64,000 bases of DNA from Nonomuraea sp. PA05 (GTDB lineage Bacteria; Actinomycetota; Actinomycetes; Streptosporangiales; Streptosporangiaceae): assembly GCF_008086045.1 (NCBI RefSeq), contig NZ_VSEY01000020.1, positions 62,001 through 126,000 of the forward strand, read 5' to 3'. Shown in pieces: positions 42,045 through 49,229 of this stretch (positions within the stretch are counted from its first letter, which is position 1; every line of letters begins with the position of its first letter). The notes under the pieces are model-generated. The model was not told the origin of the DNA and searched no databases. It saw only the letters and a program-made list of their open reading frames with translations. A program made the position numbers and the translations under genes.

Positions 42045-43019
42045 ATGTCCATCACCTGGGTGCTGAGGCCGGAGGACGTGGCGCGCATCCGGTTCGCCTT
42101 CTCCCCGATGTGGGAGCTGGTGGCCAGCCTGCGCACCCTCCAGCAGCCCGCCAGGCAGTCGATCCACCTGCCCTGGCTCAAGGCCGTGCGGCCGAGGCTG
42201 GCCGGGCTCGACCTGACCGAGCTGCTCGCTCTCGTCCCGCCGACCGGCTACCTCGCCGACTTCATCACCCCGCCCCCCGACACGCCGATGCCCGACTTCG
42301 CCGCCGAGCTCGACCGGGTCAGGCGCGCCGACCCCGCACGGGCCCGCGAGGAGGCGGCCAAGGTCGAGGGCACCGACAGGGCCGTCATCGCCCGGTTCAC
42401 GGCCGACCCCGAGGCGGGCGTGCTCAGGGTGGCCGACGCGCTGGAGGCGTACTGGGAGGTCGGCCTCGCCGAGTTCTGGCCCCGCGTGTACGCGCTGCTG
42501 GAGCGGGACGTGCTGCGCCGCTCACGGCAGCTCGCCCAGGGCGGCGCGCGCGAGCTGTTCGCCGGGCTCGGCCCCGCCGTGCGGTGGACGGGGGAGAAGC
42601 TGATCATCGACCGGCCCTGGTGCGACGCGGGCGGGCTGCACGGCGACGGGCTGGTGCTGGTGCCCAGCGCGTTCTACTGGCCGGCCGTGGCCGTGATGAC
42701 GGCGCCGTACCAGTCGATGCTCGTCTACCCCGTGCAGGGCGTCGGCACGCTGTGGGAGCAGGGCCCGCCGCCCGCGCCCGGCGCGCTCGGCGCGCTGATC
42801 GGCAAGAGCAGGGCCGCGATCCTGATCGCGCTCGCCGAGCCCGCCACCACCTCCGCGCTGGCCACCCGCATGGCGCTCACGCCCGGCGCGGTCAGCCAGC
42901 ACCTCGGCGTGCTCAGCGGCGGCGGGCTGGCGGTGGGCCTGCGGATCGGCAAGCAGGTCGTCTACCGCCGCACCCTGGCCGGCGACATGCTCGCCGCCGG
43001 CCCGGGACCTCACGCGTAA
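42045..43019 (+). CDS. ArsR-family regulator with N-terminal DUF5937-like domain
   Basis: The 324-residue protein has the ArsR winged helix at its end (SRAAILIALAEPATTSALATRMALTPGAVSQHLGVLSGGGLAVG, then RIGKQVVYRRT) and a ~220-residue N-terminal domain (VARIRFAFSPMWELVASLRTL, LLALVPPTGYLADFITPPP) typical of the long actinobacterial ArsR proteins assigned DUF5937. The N-terminal domain probably senses a ligand, but none is known to me. It diverges from the MFS exporter and its 3' end overlaps the terpene synthase stop by 10 bp. Confidence 0.88.
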   Translation: MSITWVLRPEDVARIRFAFSPMWELVASLRTLQQPARQSIHLPWLKAVRPRLAGLDLTELLALVPPTGYLADFITPPPDTPMPDFAAELDRVRRADPARAREEAAKVEGTDRAVIARFTADPEAGVLRVADALEAYWEVGLAEFWPRVYALLERDVLRRSRQLAQGGARELFAGLGPAVRWTGEKLIIDRPWCDAGGLHGDGLVLVPSAFYWPAVAVMTAPYQSMLVYPVQGVGTLWEQGPPPAPGALGALIGKSRAAILIALAEPATTSALATRMALTPGAVSQHLGVLSGGGLAVGLRIGKQVVYRRTLAGDMLAAGPGPHA

Positions 43020-44053
43020 CGCTGCGACTCCAGCAGCCAGTCCAGGTGCGCGCGCGGCGCCGCCAGGTACGCGCAGGCCACCTTGCTGACGTCCCTGGCC
43101 GTCTTCGGCTCCAGATCGTCCAGCGGCAGCCGCCTGGCCGCCTTGCGCATGTCCTGGCAGCGCCCGGTGATCCGGTCCAGCACCCAGGCCGTCGCCTCCC
43201 GCTCGCTCAGGCCGAGCTGCCGCATCGCCAGCACCACGAAGTTGTGCACGTCGCCGCGCTCCTTCGGCCGCGAGGCGACGTCGTTGCACCAGGCCGTGAC
43301 ATCGCTGCAGGCGTTCACGAGTTGCTGCCACGGGTCCGACTCGTGTACCCAGACCGGCACCTCCACCCGCAGGCACGGCTCCACCAGGTCGTACAGGTAC
43401 GGGCCGACCGTGCCCCTGCGCAGCGCCGGATACTCCTCCAGCGTCGGCATCCGGCCCGCCGCCCGGTTCTCCGCCTCGGCGCGGCAGGCGTCGTACTGGC
43501 GCTGCAGCCCCACCGCGAACCTGGCCCGCCAGTGGTCGCTCATCCGCACGCTCGTCACCCGCCACAGGTCGGCGAAGGCCGACTCCAGCGGATGGCAGGA
43601 GGTCCCCTTGAGCATGCCGTGGAAGATCTCCAGCGGGCCCGAGCGCTCGTCCAGCTCGTCGTCCAGGTGGAACAGCCAGGTCAGCCACTGCGCGAACAGC
43701 GCCGCCGCGGCGGCGTCGAACTCGGCGAACGCCCGGCCGGCCATCCGGTGGTAGCCGACGCCCGGATCGGCGCGCAGGCCGGTGCGCCTGGCCCAGTCGA
43801 TGACCGCGGCCTCGATGGCGTACACGGCCGGATGCATCCTGCACGGCGCCGCCATCGCGGGCACCCGCTCGGTGAGCGGCAGCAGCGCCAGCGCGGCGCA
43901 GCCGCCCCTGCGCGGCAGCGGCAGCAGGGACGACAGGGCCGAGCGCAGGGCGGTACGCACCGTGGTACGCACCGTGGCGAACACGGTGGTGGTGGCGGTC
44001 ACGCTGTCCTTGGACGCGCTCTTCACTGGAGTGTTCTTCACCGTGCTGTTCAC
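43010..44053 (-). CDS. Class I terpene synthase
   Basis: The 347-residue protein has all three class I landmarks: the aspartate-rich motif DDELDE (131-136), the NSE triad as NDVASRPKE (N257, S261, E265) and the C-terminal RY pair (R345-Y346). Mg ions held there ionise a prenyl diphosphate for cyclisation; product cannot be predicted. The first ~60 residues are an unusual Thr/Val/Ala-rich extension with the near repeat TVFATVRTTVRTALRSAL. GTG 44053 overlaps the EF-hand gene stop by 4 bp. No prenyltransferase, methyltransferase or P450 gene adjoins, so the substrate is probably a common FPP or GPP pool. Confidence 0.9.
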   Translation of the reverse strand: MNSTVKNTPVKSASKDSVTATTTVFATVRTTVRTALRSALSSLLPLPRRGGCAALALLPLTERVPAMAAPCRMHPAVYAIEAAVIDWARRTGLRADPGVGYHRMAGRAFAEFDAAAAALFAQWLTWLFHLDDELDERSGPLEIFHGMLKGTSCHPLESAFADLWRVTSVRMSDHWRARFAVGLQRQYDACRAEAENRAAGRMPTLEEYPALRRGTVGPYLYDLVEPCLRVEVPVWVHESDPWQQLVNACSDVTAWCNDVASRPKERGDVHNFVVLAMRQLGLSEREATAWVLDRITGRCQDMRKAARRLPLDDLEPKTARDVSKVACAYLAAPRAHLDWLLESQRYA

Positions 44054-44595
44054 AGGGGCCCGAAGAGCCAGTTGCCGGCGGCGCTGGGGTCGTCGCCGCG
44101 GTAGTAGTCGGCCGCGGCCAGGACCAGCTCGTCCACGGTGATCGTGCCCCTGCCCGTCCGGTCCAGCCGGTCGAACGCCTCGTCCACGTCGTCGTAGGCC
44201 ACCCCGAACGCGCACAACATCGTGCGGAAGTCACCCGGCCCGATCTGCCCGTCGTCGTCGCCGTCGCACAGCTCCGCCACCGCGACCGTGGCCGGTTTGA
44301 ACACCGCGTCGTACTGGTCGCCCGTGACGAACGCCGCCGTCATCCCGCGCAGGAAGTCCTGCCGCACGATGCCGGAGTCGCCGTCGCGCTCCAGCGTCCG
44401 CGACAGGGTGGACCAGATGCGGTCGAAGCCGTCCACGAGACTCGCCCCGGCGACCGAGGTGGGGGACTCCCCGAAGCCCACCAGGATACGGGCGCCCAGC
44501 CCCAGCAGGTCCTCGCGCTCGACGACGCCGTTGCCGCTCGCGTCGATGTGGTCGAACGCCCGATCGAGCTTGTGATTGAGCAGGTCGATAGCCAC
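44050..44595 (-). CDS. EF-hand calcium-binding protein, calerythrin/CalA-like
   Basis: The start at GTG 44595 follows GGGAGG by five bases. The 181-residue cytosolic protein has four EF-hand regions. The first is canonical (D18-A-S20-G-N22-G-V-V-E-R-E-D29), the second degenerate (ERDGDSGIVRQDF), the third good (CDGDDDGQIGPGDF) and the fourth partly basic (LDRTGRGTITVDEL). Acidic loop residues at 1, 3, 5 and 12 indicate Ca binding at sites 1 and 3 at least. It resembles bacterial sarcoplasmic-type Ca proteins. Its stop overlaps the terpene synthase start, so the pair is co-translated; a Ca-dependent role beside a terpene cyclase is unexplained. Confidence 0.9.
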   Translation of the reverse strand: MAIDLLNHKLDRAFDHIDASGNGVVEREDLLGLGARILVGFGESPTSVAGASLVDGFDRIWSTLSRTLERDGDSGIVRQDFLRGMTAAFVTGDQYDAVFKPATVAVAELCDGDDDGQIGPGDFRTMLCAFGVAYDDVDEAFDRLDRTGRGTITVDELVLAAADYYRGDDPSAAGNWLFGPL

Positions 44596-44678
44596 CAATG
44601 CCTCCCCCGAGACTGACTGCGTGATCACAGTAAGTCGGGGCGGGCCCTTTGTCAGCGAGGCTCGCACCGGCACCCCCC

Positions 44679-44694
44679 GTAACGTGTGCGAAAC
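44679..44694. promoter_or_regulatory. GlnR-type box between terpene operon and glnA2
   Basis: GTAAC-GTGTGC-GAAAC fits the published actinobacterial GlnR half-site pair gTnAC-n6-GaAAC exactly. It is 58-73 bp before the glnA2 start and 84-99 bp before the EF-hand start on the other strand. A second n6-spaced pair is not seen. It could control nitrogen-dependent expression of one or both operons. Confidence 0.6.
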
Positions 44695-44751
44695 ACGGAC
44701 ACGGCATGCTGGTGTGTACGCCTGTACTGTCCGTACGAACGAGGGGAAGCC

Positions 44752-46113
44752 GTGGACCGCCAGCAGGAGTTCGTGCTCCGCACGCTCGAGGAACGCGACA
44801 TCCGGTTCATCCGGCTGTGGTTCACGGACGTGCTCGGCTTCCTCAAGTCCGTCGCGATCGCGCCGGCCGAGCTGGAGGGGGCCTTCGCCGAAGGCATCGG
44901 GTTCGACGGCTCGGCCATCGAGGGCTTCGCCCGCGTCTACGAGTCCGACATGCTCGCCAAGCCCGACCCGGCCACCTTCCAGATCCTGCCGTGGCGCAGC
45001 GAGACGCCGGGCGCCGCGCGCATCTTCTGCGACATCCTGATGCCCGACGGCACGCCGTCGCACGCCGACCCGCGCTGGGTGCTCAAGCGCACGCTCGCCA
45101 AGTGCGCCGACATGGGCTTCACCTTCTACACCCACCCGGAGATCGAGTTCTTCCTGCTGAAGAACCGTCCCGAGCCCGGTGTGCGGCCCGAGCCGATCGA
45201 CTCGGGCGGCTACTTCGACCACACGCCGCACAGCTCCGGCCACGACTTCCGCCGCCAGGCGATCATGATGCTGGAGTCGATGGGCATCTCCGTCGAGTTC
45301 AGCCACCACGAGGGCGCGCCCGGCCAGCAGGAGATCGACCTGCGTTACGCCGACGCGCTCACCACGGCCGACAACATCATGACCTTCCGCCTGGTCATGA
45401 AGGAGGTCGCGCTGGAGCAGGGCATCTGGGCCTCGTTCATGCCCAAGCCGTTCACCGAGCACCCCGGCTCCGGCATGCACACCCACATGTCGCTGTTCGA
45501 GGGCGACCGCAACGCCTTCTACGAGGCGGGCTCCGAGTACCGGCTGTCCAAGATCGGCCGCTCGTTCATCGCGGGGCTGCTGCGGCACGCGGCCGAGATC
45601 ACCGCCGTCACCAACCAGTGGGTCAACTCCTACAAGCGGCTGTGGGGCGGCGCCGAGGCCATCGCCGGGCTGGGCGGCGAGGCCCCCTCCTACGTGTGCT
45701 GGGGCCACAACAACCGCTCCGCGCTGGTCCGGGTGCCGATGTACAAGCCGCACAAGGGCGGCTCGACGCGCATCGAGTTCCGCTCGCTCGACTCGGCCTG
45801 CAACCCGTACCTGGCCTTCGCGCTGATCCTGGCCGCCGGGCTGAAGGGCATCGAGGAGAGCTACGAGCTGCCGGCCGCCGCCGAGGACAACGTCTGGACG
45901 CTGACCAGCGCCGAGCGGCGCGCCCTCGGCATCCAGCCGCTGCCCGGCTCGCTCAACGACGCGATCGAGGTCATGGAGCGCAGCGAGCTGGTGGCCGAGA
46001 CGCTGGGCGAGCACGTCTTCGACTTCTTCCTGCGCAACAAGCGCAGCGAGTGGCGCGAGTACCGCCGCCACGTGACGGAGTTCGAGCTGGGCCGCTACCT
46101 GCCGGTCCTCTGA
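44752..46113 (+). CDS. glnA2: Glutamine synthetase, GlnA2-like (type I fold)
   Basis: GTG 44752 has GAGGGGAAG just upstream and gives 453 residues. The protein shows GFDGSAIEGFARVYESDM, the Glu metal ligands of THPEIEFFLL and EFSHHEGAPGQQEIDLRYADAL, the glutamate/ammonia site HPGSGMHTHMSLF and RIEFRSLDSACNPYLAFA. It joins ammonia to glutamate with ATP or is a polyamine-utilising relative, as known for some actinobacterial GlnA homologues. Tyr371 (ESYELP) aligns by eye with the adenylylation Tyr of GSI (NLYDLP). With glnE 4.4 kb downstream it matches the conserved glnA2-glnE layout. A GlnR-type box lies upstream. Confidence 0.9.
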   Translation: MDRQQEFVLRTLEERDIRFIRLWFTDVLGFLKSVAIAPAELEGAFAEGIGFDGSAIEGFARVYESDMLAKPDPATFQILPWRSETPGAARIFCDILMPDGTPSHADPRWVLKRTLAKCADMGFTFYTHPEIEFFLLKNRPEPGVRPEPIDSGGYFDHTPHSSGHDFRRQAIMMLESMGISVEFSHHEGAPGQQEIDLRYADALTTADNIMTFRLVMKEVALEQGIWASFMPKPFTEHPGSGMHTHMSLFEGDRNAFYEAGSEYRLSKIGRSFIAGLLRHAAEITAVTNQWVNSYKRLWGGAEAIAGLGGEAPSYVCWGHNNRSALVRVPMYKPHKGGSTRIEFRSLDSACNPYLAFALILAAGLKGIEESYELPAAAEDNVWTLTSAERRALGIQPLPGSLNDAIEVMERSELVAETLGEHVFDFFLRNKRSEWREYRRHVTEFELGRYLPVL

Positions 46114-46161
46114 CAGCGGTGGGTGAGGCCCCGCCGGACGCTCCGGCGGGGCCTCGTCCGA

Positions 46162-46503
46162 TCAGCCCCAGAACTCCCGCACCTCGATCGGCAGCGTGGC
46201 GGCGGCGGCCATCCTGCGGCCCCACGCCAGCGCCGCCTCCCGGCCGGGCGCCTGGATCACGGTGAAACCGCCGACGTGCTCCTTGCCCTCGGTGTACGGG
46301 CCGTCCACGGTGAGCACCTCGCCGTCGCCCGCCCGCAGCACGACCGCCTCCTCCGGCGGACGCAAACCGCCGGAGAAGAGCCAGGCGCCGGCGGCCTTCA
46401 GCTCCTCCTCCAGCGCGCCCAGCTCGCGCATGACCGGTTCGAGCACCTCGGGGCCGGGCGGCTCGCCGTCGGGCTGGTAGATGGTGAGCACGTATCGCTG
46501 CAT
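46162..46503 (-). CDS. YCII/DGPF-domain protein
   Basis: The 113-residue protein is a ferredoxin-like YCII family member with the DGPY...EHVGGFTVIQAPGREAALAWG segment (a DGPF-type signature) and a C-terminal EVREFWG. Start ATG 46503 has AAGGAG seven bases upstream; a longer frame to 46677 lacks it. DGPF proteins usually accompany ECF sigma factor genes, but none is present here. Reaction unknown. Confidence 0.85.
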   Translation of the reverse strand: MQRYVLTIYQPDGEPPGPEVLEPVMRELGALEEELKAAGAWLFSGGLRPPEEAVVLRAGDGEVLTVDGPYTEGKEHVGGFTVIQAPGREAALAWGRRMAAAATLPIEVREFWG

Positions 46504-46520
46504 CACATCGCTCCTTTCTC

Positions 46521-47135
46521 TCAGCCCTTGTACGAACGGCGCCGCCGCGGATCGACACCCCCGGCCGAATCGAACACGATCGCCTCCAGCAGCCCGGCCT
46601 CGGCCCGGTTCACGATGCGCGCCCCGGCCGCCGGAGCGGGGTCGCCGCCCTTGACCCGCGTGAGCAGGCTGTCCCACCTGCGCTGGTGCCGGGCGAACGT
46701 CCTGGCCGCCACCACCCGCCCCCTGGCCCGCTGCCCCGCCAGCGCCTCCTCGGCGGGCGCGTCCAGCAGGAGCAGGTGGAAGTCGGCGCCGTGCCGGCGC
46801 GCCAGCCAGGCGAAGCCGCGCAGCACGTACGGAGCGCAGCCCCGGTTGTGCGCGAGCACGGAGTGGCCCTGGGTCAGCGCCTGCCGGATGCGGGTCAGGT
46901 GGGTGACGAACACCACAGCCCGGCGCACCGGGTACGGCGCCCAGGTCAGCCTGCCGTTCCAGTGCCGTCTGGACTGCGCGGAGTCGATCACCACGGCCGT
47001 GCCCGAGTTGATGGGCAGGCTCTCGGCGCCGTCCATGCCGTACAGGCGGCGCAGCAGCGTGGTCTTGCCCGCCCCCGGCAGCCCCGTCAGGATGACCAGG
47101 GCTCCCGGCGGATACCGCAGCCTCGCCCCGTCCAC
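46521..47135 (-). CDS. P-loop kinase-like ATP-binding protein
   Basis: The 204-residue protein has Walker A GLPGAGKTT (residues 18-26), an Asp/Ser region (INSGTAVVIDSAQSRRHW) and, near residue 150, an Arg-rich lid (FARHQRRWDSLLTRVKGG). This resembles zeta-toxin/adenylate-kinase-like P-loop phosphotransferases with an RHxxxxR substrate-binding motif (RFLRVH-like HLTRIRQAL region). No antitoxin gene adjoins, so I do not call it a toxin. GTG 47135 is the start; there is no clear Shine-Dalgarno. Confidence 0.72.
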   Translation of the reverse strand: MDGARLRYPPGALVILTGLPGAGKTTLLRRLYGMDGAESLPINSGTAVVIDSAQSRRHWNGRLTWAPYPVRRAVVFVTHLTRIRQALTQGHSVLAHNRGCAPYVLRGFAWLARRHGADFHLLLLDAPAEEALAGQRARGRVVAARTFARHQRRWDSLLTRVKGGDPAPAAGARIVNRAEAGLLEAIVFDSAGGVDPRRRRSYKG

Positions 47136-47324
47136 AGCAACACCCTTCCCCGCCCGGTCCGCCGTCGCAATCCCTGCCGCGCCAGCATAGGCGCGTCCTA
47201 CCAGCTTGACCGAGGACGGGCCCGGACGCGCACCCCTCGTGTGCCGGACGGTCCGTGATCAGCGAGAATCGGCGGATTGGTCGCGGCGGGCGGGAAACAT
47301 CGTTAAGGTAGCGCCGACGCCTTG

Positions 47325-47371
47325 ATCGGCCTCACTCCCGGAGCGGTTCGGAGTGAGGCCGATTTTCGTTG
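47325..47371 (+). terminator. Strong intrinsic terminator
   Basis: A perfect 14-bp stem (47325-47338 with 47350-47363) around an 11-base loop is followed by TTTTCGTT. It is the best rho-independent terminator in the window. It stands alone: no coding region on the plus strand ends just before it, and TAAGGT at 47304-47309 lies only about 15 bp upstream of the stem. It could end a short RNA or act on transcription entering the region. Confidence 0.8.
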
Positions 47372-47409
47372 CTTCTGACCCCCGAGTCACATCCGAGCGA
47401 TGTGCGGCG

Positions 47410-47520
47410 CCTAGCGTCTCGTTACTCGGTGGGGGGAAGTTTCGGCCCCCTTCAAGGCGTTATGGAGACGTACCGAGCTGCCACCGGACCCCCGCATCCT
47501 AGGTAAACCGGGTGTCCAGT
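47410..47520 (+). ncRNA. Candidate structured non-coding RNA or 5' leader
   Basis: In the 453-bp gap 47136-47588, this part has unusual pairing potential. CGTCTC (47415-47420) pairs with GAGACG (47465-47470) and CTCGGT (47425-47430) with ACCGAG (47472-47477); together they form a pseudoknot or two alternative states. A GGGGGG/CCCCC hairpin (47431-47450) lies inside, CCTAG (47410-47414) can pair with CTAGG at 47499-47503, and a GGAC/GTCC stem follows. TAGCGT at 47412-47417 could be a -10 box, in which case it is part of the promoter, not of the RNA. The downstream gene starts at 47589. I do not recognise a known riboswitch class. Confidence 0.35.
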
Positions 47521-47588
47521 AAAATCGGCTAGCTCTTTATGATATTTCCGGACTTTTCGCCTGGCGTGGCGATATAGGAGGGTGTGGC

Positions 47589-48302
47589 ATGACGACGGCT
47601 GCCCTGCAGACCGTGTTGACCGTTCCCGAGCGCTTCCGTGGCCCCGTGGGCGTCGCCAACGGCGGCTGGATCGCGGGCACCATGGCGGAGGCGCTGAACG
47701 GTGGCCGATCAGCCGTCGAGGTCACGCTGCACGCCCCCACGCCGCTGGAGACCGAGCTGCGGCTGGAGCACGTGGCCAACACGGTCTCCCTCTCCCACGG
47801 CGACAAGCTGCTGGTCGAGGCGATCCCCGTGGCCGAGGAGCTGCAGGGCCCGGGGTTCGTGCCGTTCAACGACGCGGCCCGCGCCGAGGCCGGGTTCGCC
47901 GGGCTGAAGGCGCACCCGTTCGCGGAGTGCTTCGCCTGCGGCCTGCGCGAGCCGGGCGACGGCCTGCGCATCTTCCCCGGCCCGGTGGAGGGCACCGACC
48001 TCGTGGCGGCCGGCTGGCGCGTGCCGTTCACCGTGAGCGGCGAGGACGGCGTGCCCGCCTCGATCGTGGGCGCGGTGCTCGACTGCATCACCGGCTGGGC
48101 GCACTTCGGGCCTGGCGAGAGCGCGCTGCTCGGCCGCCTGGCCGTGCAGATCCACCGCCCGGTGCTGCCGGGCGGCCGCTACTCGGTGGTGGCCCGCCCG
48201 ACCGGGCGCGACGGCCGCAAGATGTTCGGCCAGAGCGCCATCTACGAGGTGGACGGCACGCTGGTGGCCGCCGCCCGCGCCACGTGGATCGCTCCACGCT
48301 GA
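47589..48302 (+). CDS. Thioesterase-like (double hotdog) protein
   Basis: The 237-residue protein has a hotdog-like opening (RFRGPVGVANGGWIAGTMAEAL, GRSAVEVTLHAPTPLE) and, in the second half, SIVGAVLDCITGWAHFG and GRLAVQIHRPVLPGGRYSVVARP, a two-domain layout typical of acyl-CoA thioesterase-type actinobacterial proteins. A CFACG motif lies between the domains, a possible metal or disulfide site. AGGAGG lies nine bases before ATG 47589. Active site residues are not certain and substrate is unknown. Confidence 0.78.
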   Translation: MTTAALQTVLTVPERFRGPVGVANGGWIAGTMAEALNGGRSAVEVTLHAPTPLETELRLEHVANTVSLSHGDKLLVEAIPVAEELQGPGFVPFNDAARAEAGFAGLKAHPFAECFACGLREPGDGLRIFPGPVEGTDLVAAGWRVPFTVSGEDGVPASIVGAVLDCITGWAHFGPGESALLGRLAVQIHRPVLPGGRYSVVARPTGRDGRKMFGQSAIYEVDGTLVAAARATWIAPR

Positions 48303-48315
48303 CACCCCTCGCTTC

Positions 48316-48345
48316 AAGGCCCCCGAGTCGCGACTCGGGGGCCTT
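48316..48345. terminator. 30-bp perfect palindrome, bidirectional terminator
   Basis: Arms AAGGCCCCCGAGTCG and its exact complement form an unbroken 15-bp inverted repeat between two converging genes (stops at 48302 and 48354). As RNA it folds into a very stable hairpin from either strand. The T/A ends are short, so termination may be less than complete. Confidence 0.85.
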
Positions 48346-48353
48346 CGCCGTTC

Positions 48354-49208
48354 CTACGCCGGCACCGTGAGCCGGTCCGCCACTGTTGCCACGCAGCGCT
48401 CGTCGAACAGGATCGTGTAGTGGTTGCAGTCCGGCACCACCTCGTCGCGCAGGCCGGGCAGCCGCTCCGCCCAGGGCCGCACCAGGTCGTCGGGCAGCAT
48501 TCCCACCGGCTGGTCGAGCAGCCCGCGCGGCGCCCTGAGCAGGTGCAGCGGGGCCTTGATCGCCTCCAGCGCCGCCCCGATAGCCTCCCGCTCCACGTGC
48601 AGCCACCGCCCGTCCTGCGCCACCGCCTCGGCCACCGCCCGTGACCGCAGCGCGCCCTCGGGGCCGGTCAGGTCGTAGCGCGCGTACGCCTCCACGTCGG
48701 CGTTCCAGCGGCCGGCGAAGGCCGGATGCGCCCTGAAGAAGTCCACGTACGCCTCCGCCGAGGGGAACGTCTGCCGCAGCCGCGCCAGCGCCGGGCCCAG
48801 CAGGGCTTCCAGGGCCGTGTCCGGGTCCGTGTCACCGGGGAGCGGGGGCAGCGGGATCCCGCCGTCCACCAGCACCACCCTGGCGAACGGCCGCCGGGCC
48901 GCCGCGAGCGCCGCCACGTACGCGCCCATGGAGTGACCCGTCAGCACCGTGTCCTGGCCCGCTCCGGCGTGGTCGGCGACGCGCAGCACGTCCTCGACGT
49001 GCCGTGGCAGCCCGTACGGGCCGGGCAGGGACGCGCTGAGCCCGCGCCCGCGCAGGTCCATGGCCACCAGCGACCAGCCGTCCGGCAGCCGCCGCCCCAC
49101 CGCGGCCCACGCCATGAGCGACGCCGTGATCCCGTGGACCGCGATGATCGTGCGCGGCCCGGTTCCGAACGTGGCGATCCGCAGACCGTCCACCTCATCG
49201 ATCCTCAT
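48354..49208 (-). CDS. Alpha/beta hydrolase
   Basis: The 284-residue cytosolic protein has the hydrolase signature: IIAVHGITASLMAWAAVGRRL with HG oxyanion motif, MDLRGRGLSASLPG, nucleophile elbow LTGHSMGAYVAALAAARRP, and a C-terminal CNHYTILF that supplies the catalytic His. It resembles esterases and haloperoxidase/epoxide-hydrolase-like enzymes; substrate is unknown. ATG 49208 is preferred; an ATG at 49229 is also in frame and would directly abut the start of the divergent gene at 49230. Confidence 0.87.
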   Translation of the reverse strand: MRIDEVDGLRIATFGTGPRTIIAVHGITASLMAWAAVGRRLPDGWSLVAMDLRGRGLSASLPGPYGLPRHVEDVLRVADHAGAGQDTVLTGHSMGAYVAALAAARRPFARVVLVDGGIPLPPLPGDTDPDTALEALLGPALARLRQTFPSAEAYVDFFRAHPAFAGRWNADVEAYARYDLTGPEGALRSRAVAEAVAQDGRWLHVEREAIGAALEAIKAPLHLLRAPRGLLDQPVGMLPDDLVRPWAERLPGLRDEVVPDCNHYTILFDERCVATVADRLTVPA

Positions 49209-49229
49209 AATCACCACATAATTACGCAT

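Noticed and set aside
46521..47135. Zeta-type toxin
   Set aside because: Only the P-loop and a basic lid are suggestive; no epsilon-like antitoxin gene adjoins, and many metabolic kinases share these features.
47421..47520. tRNA or known riboswitch
   Set aside because: There is no T-arm GGTTCRA motif or CCA-like end, and no conserved core of a riboswitch class that I know could be found by eye.
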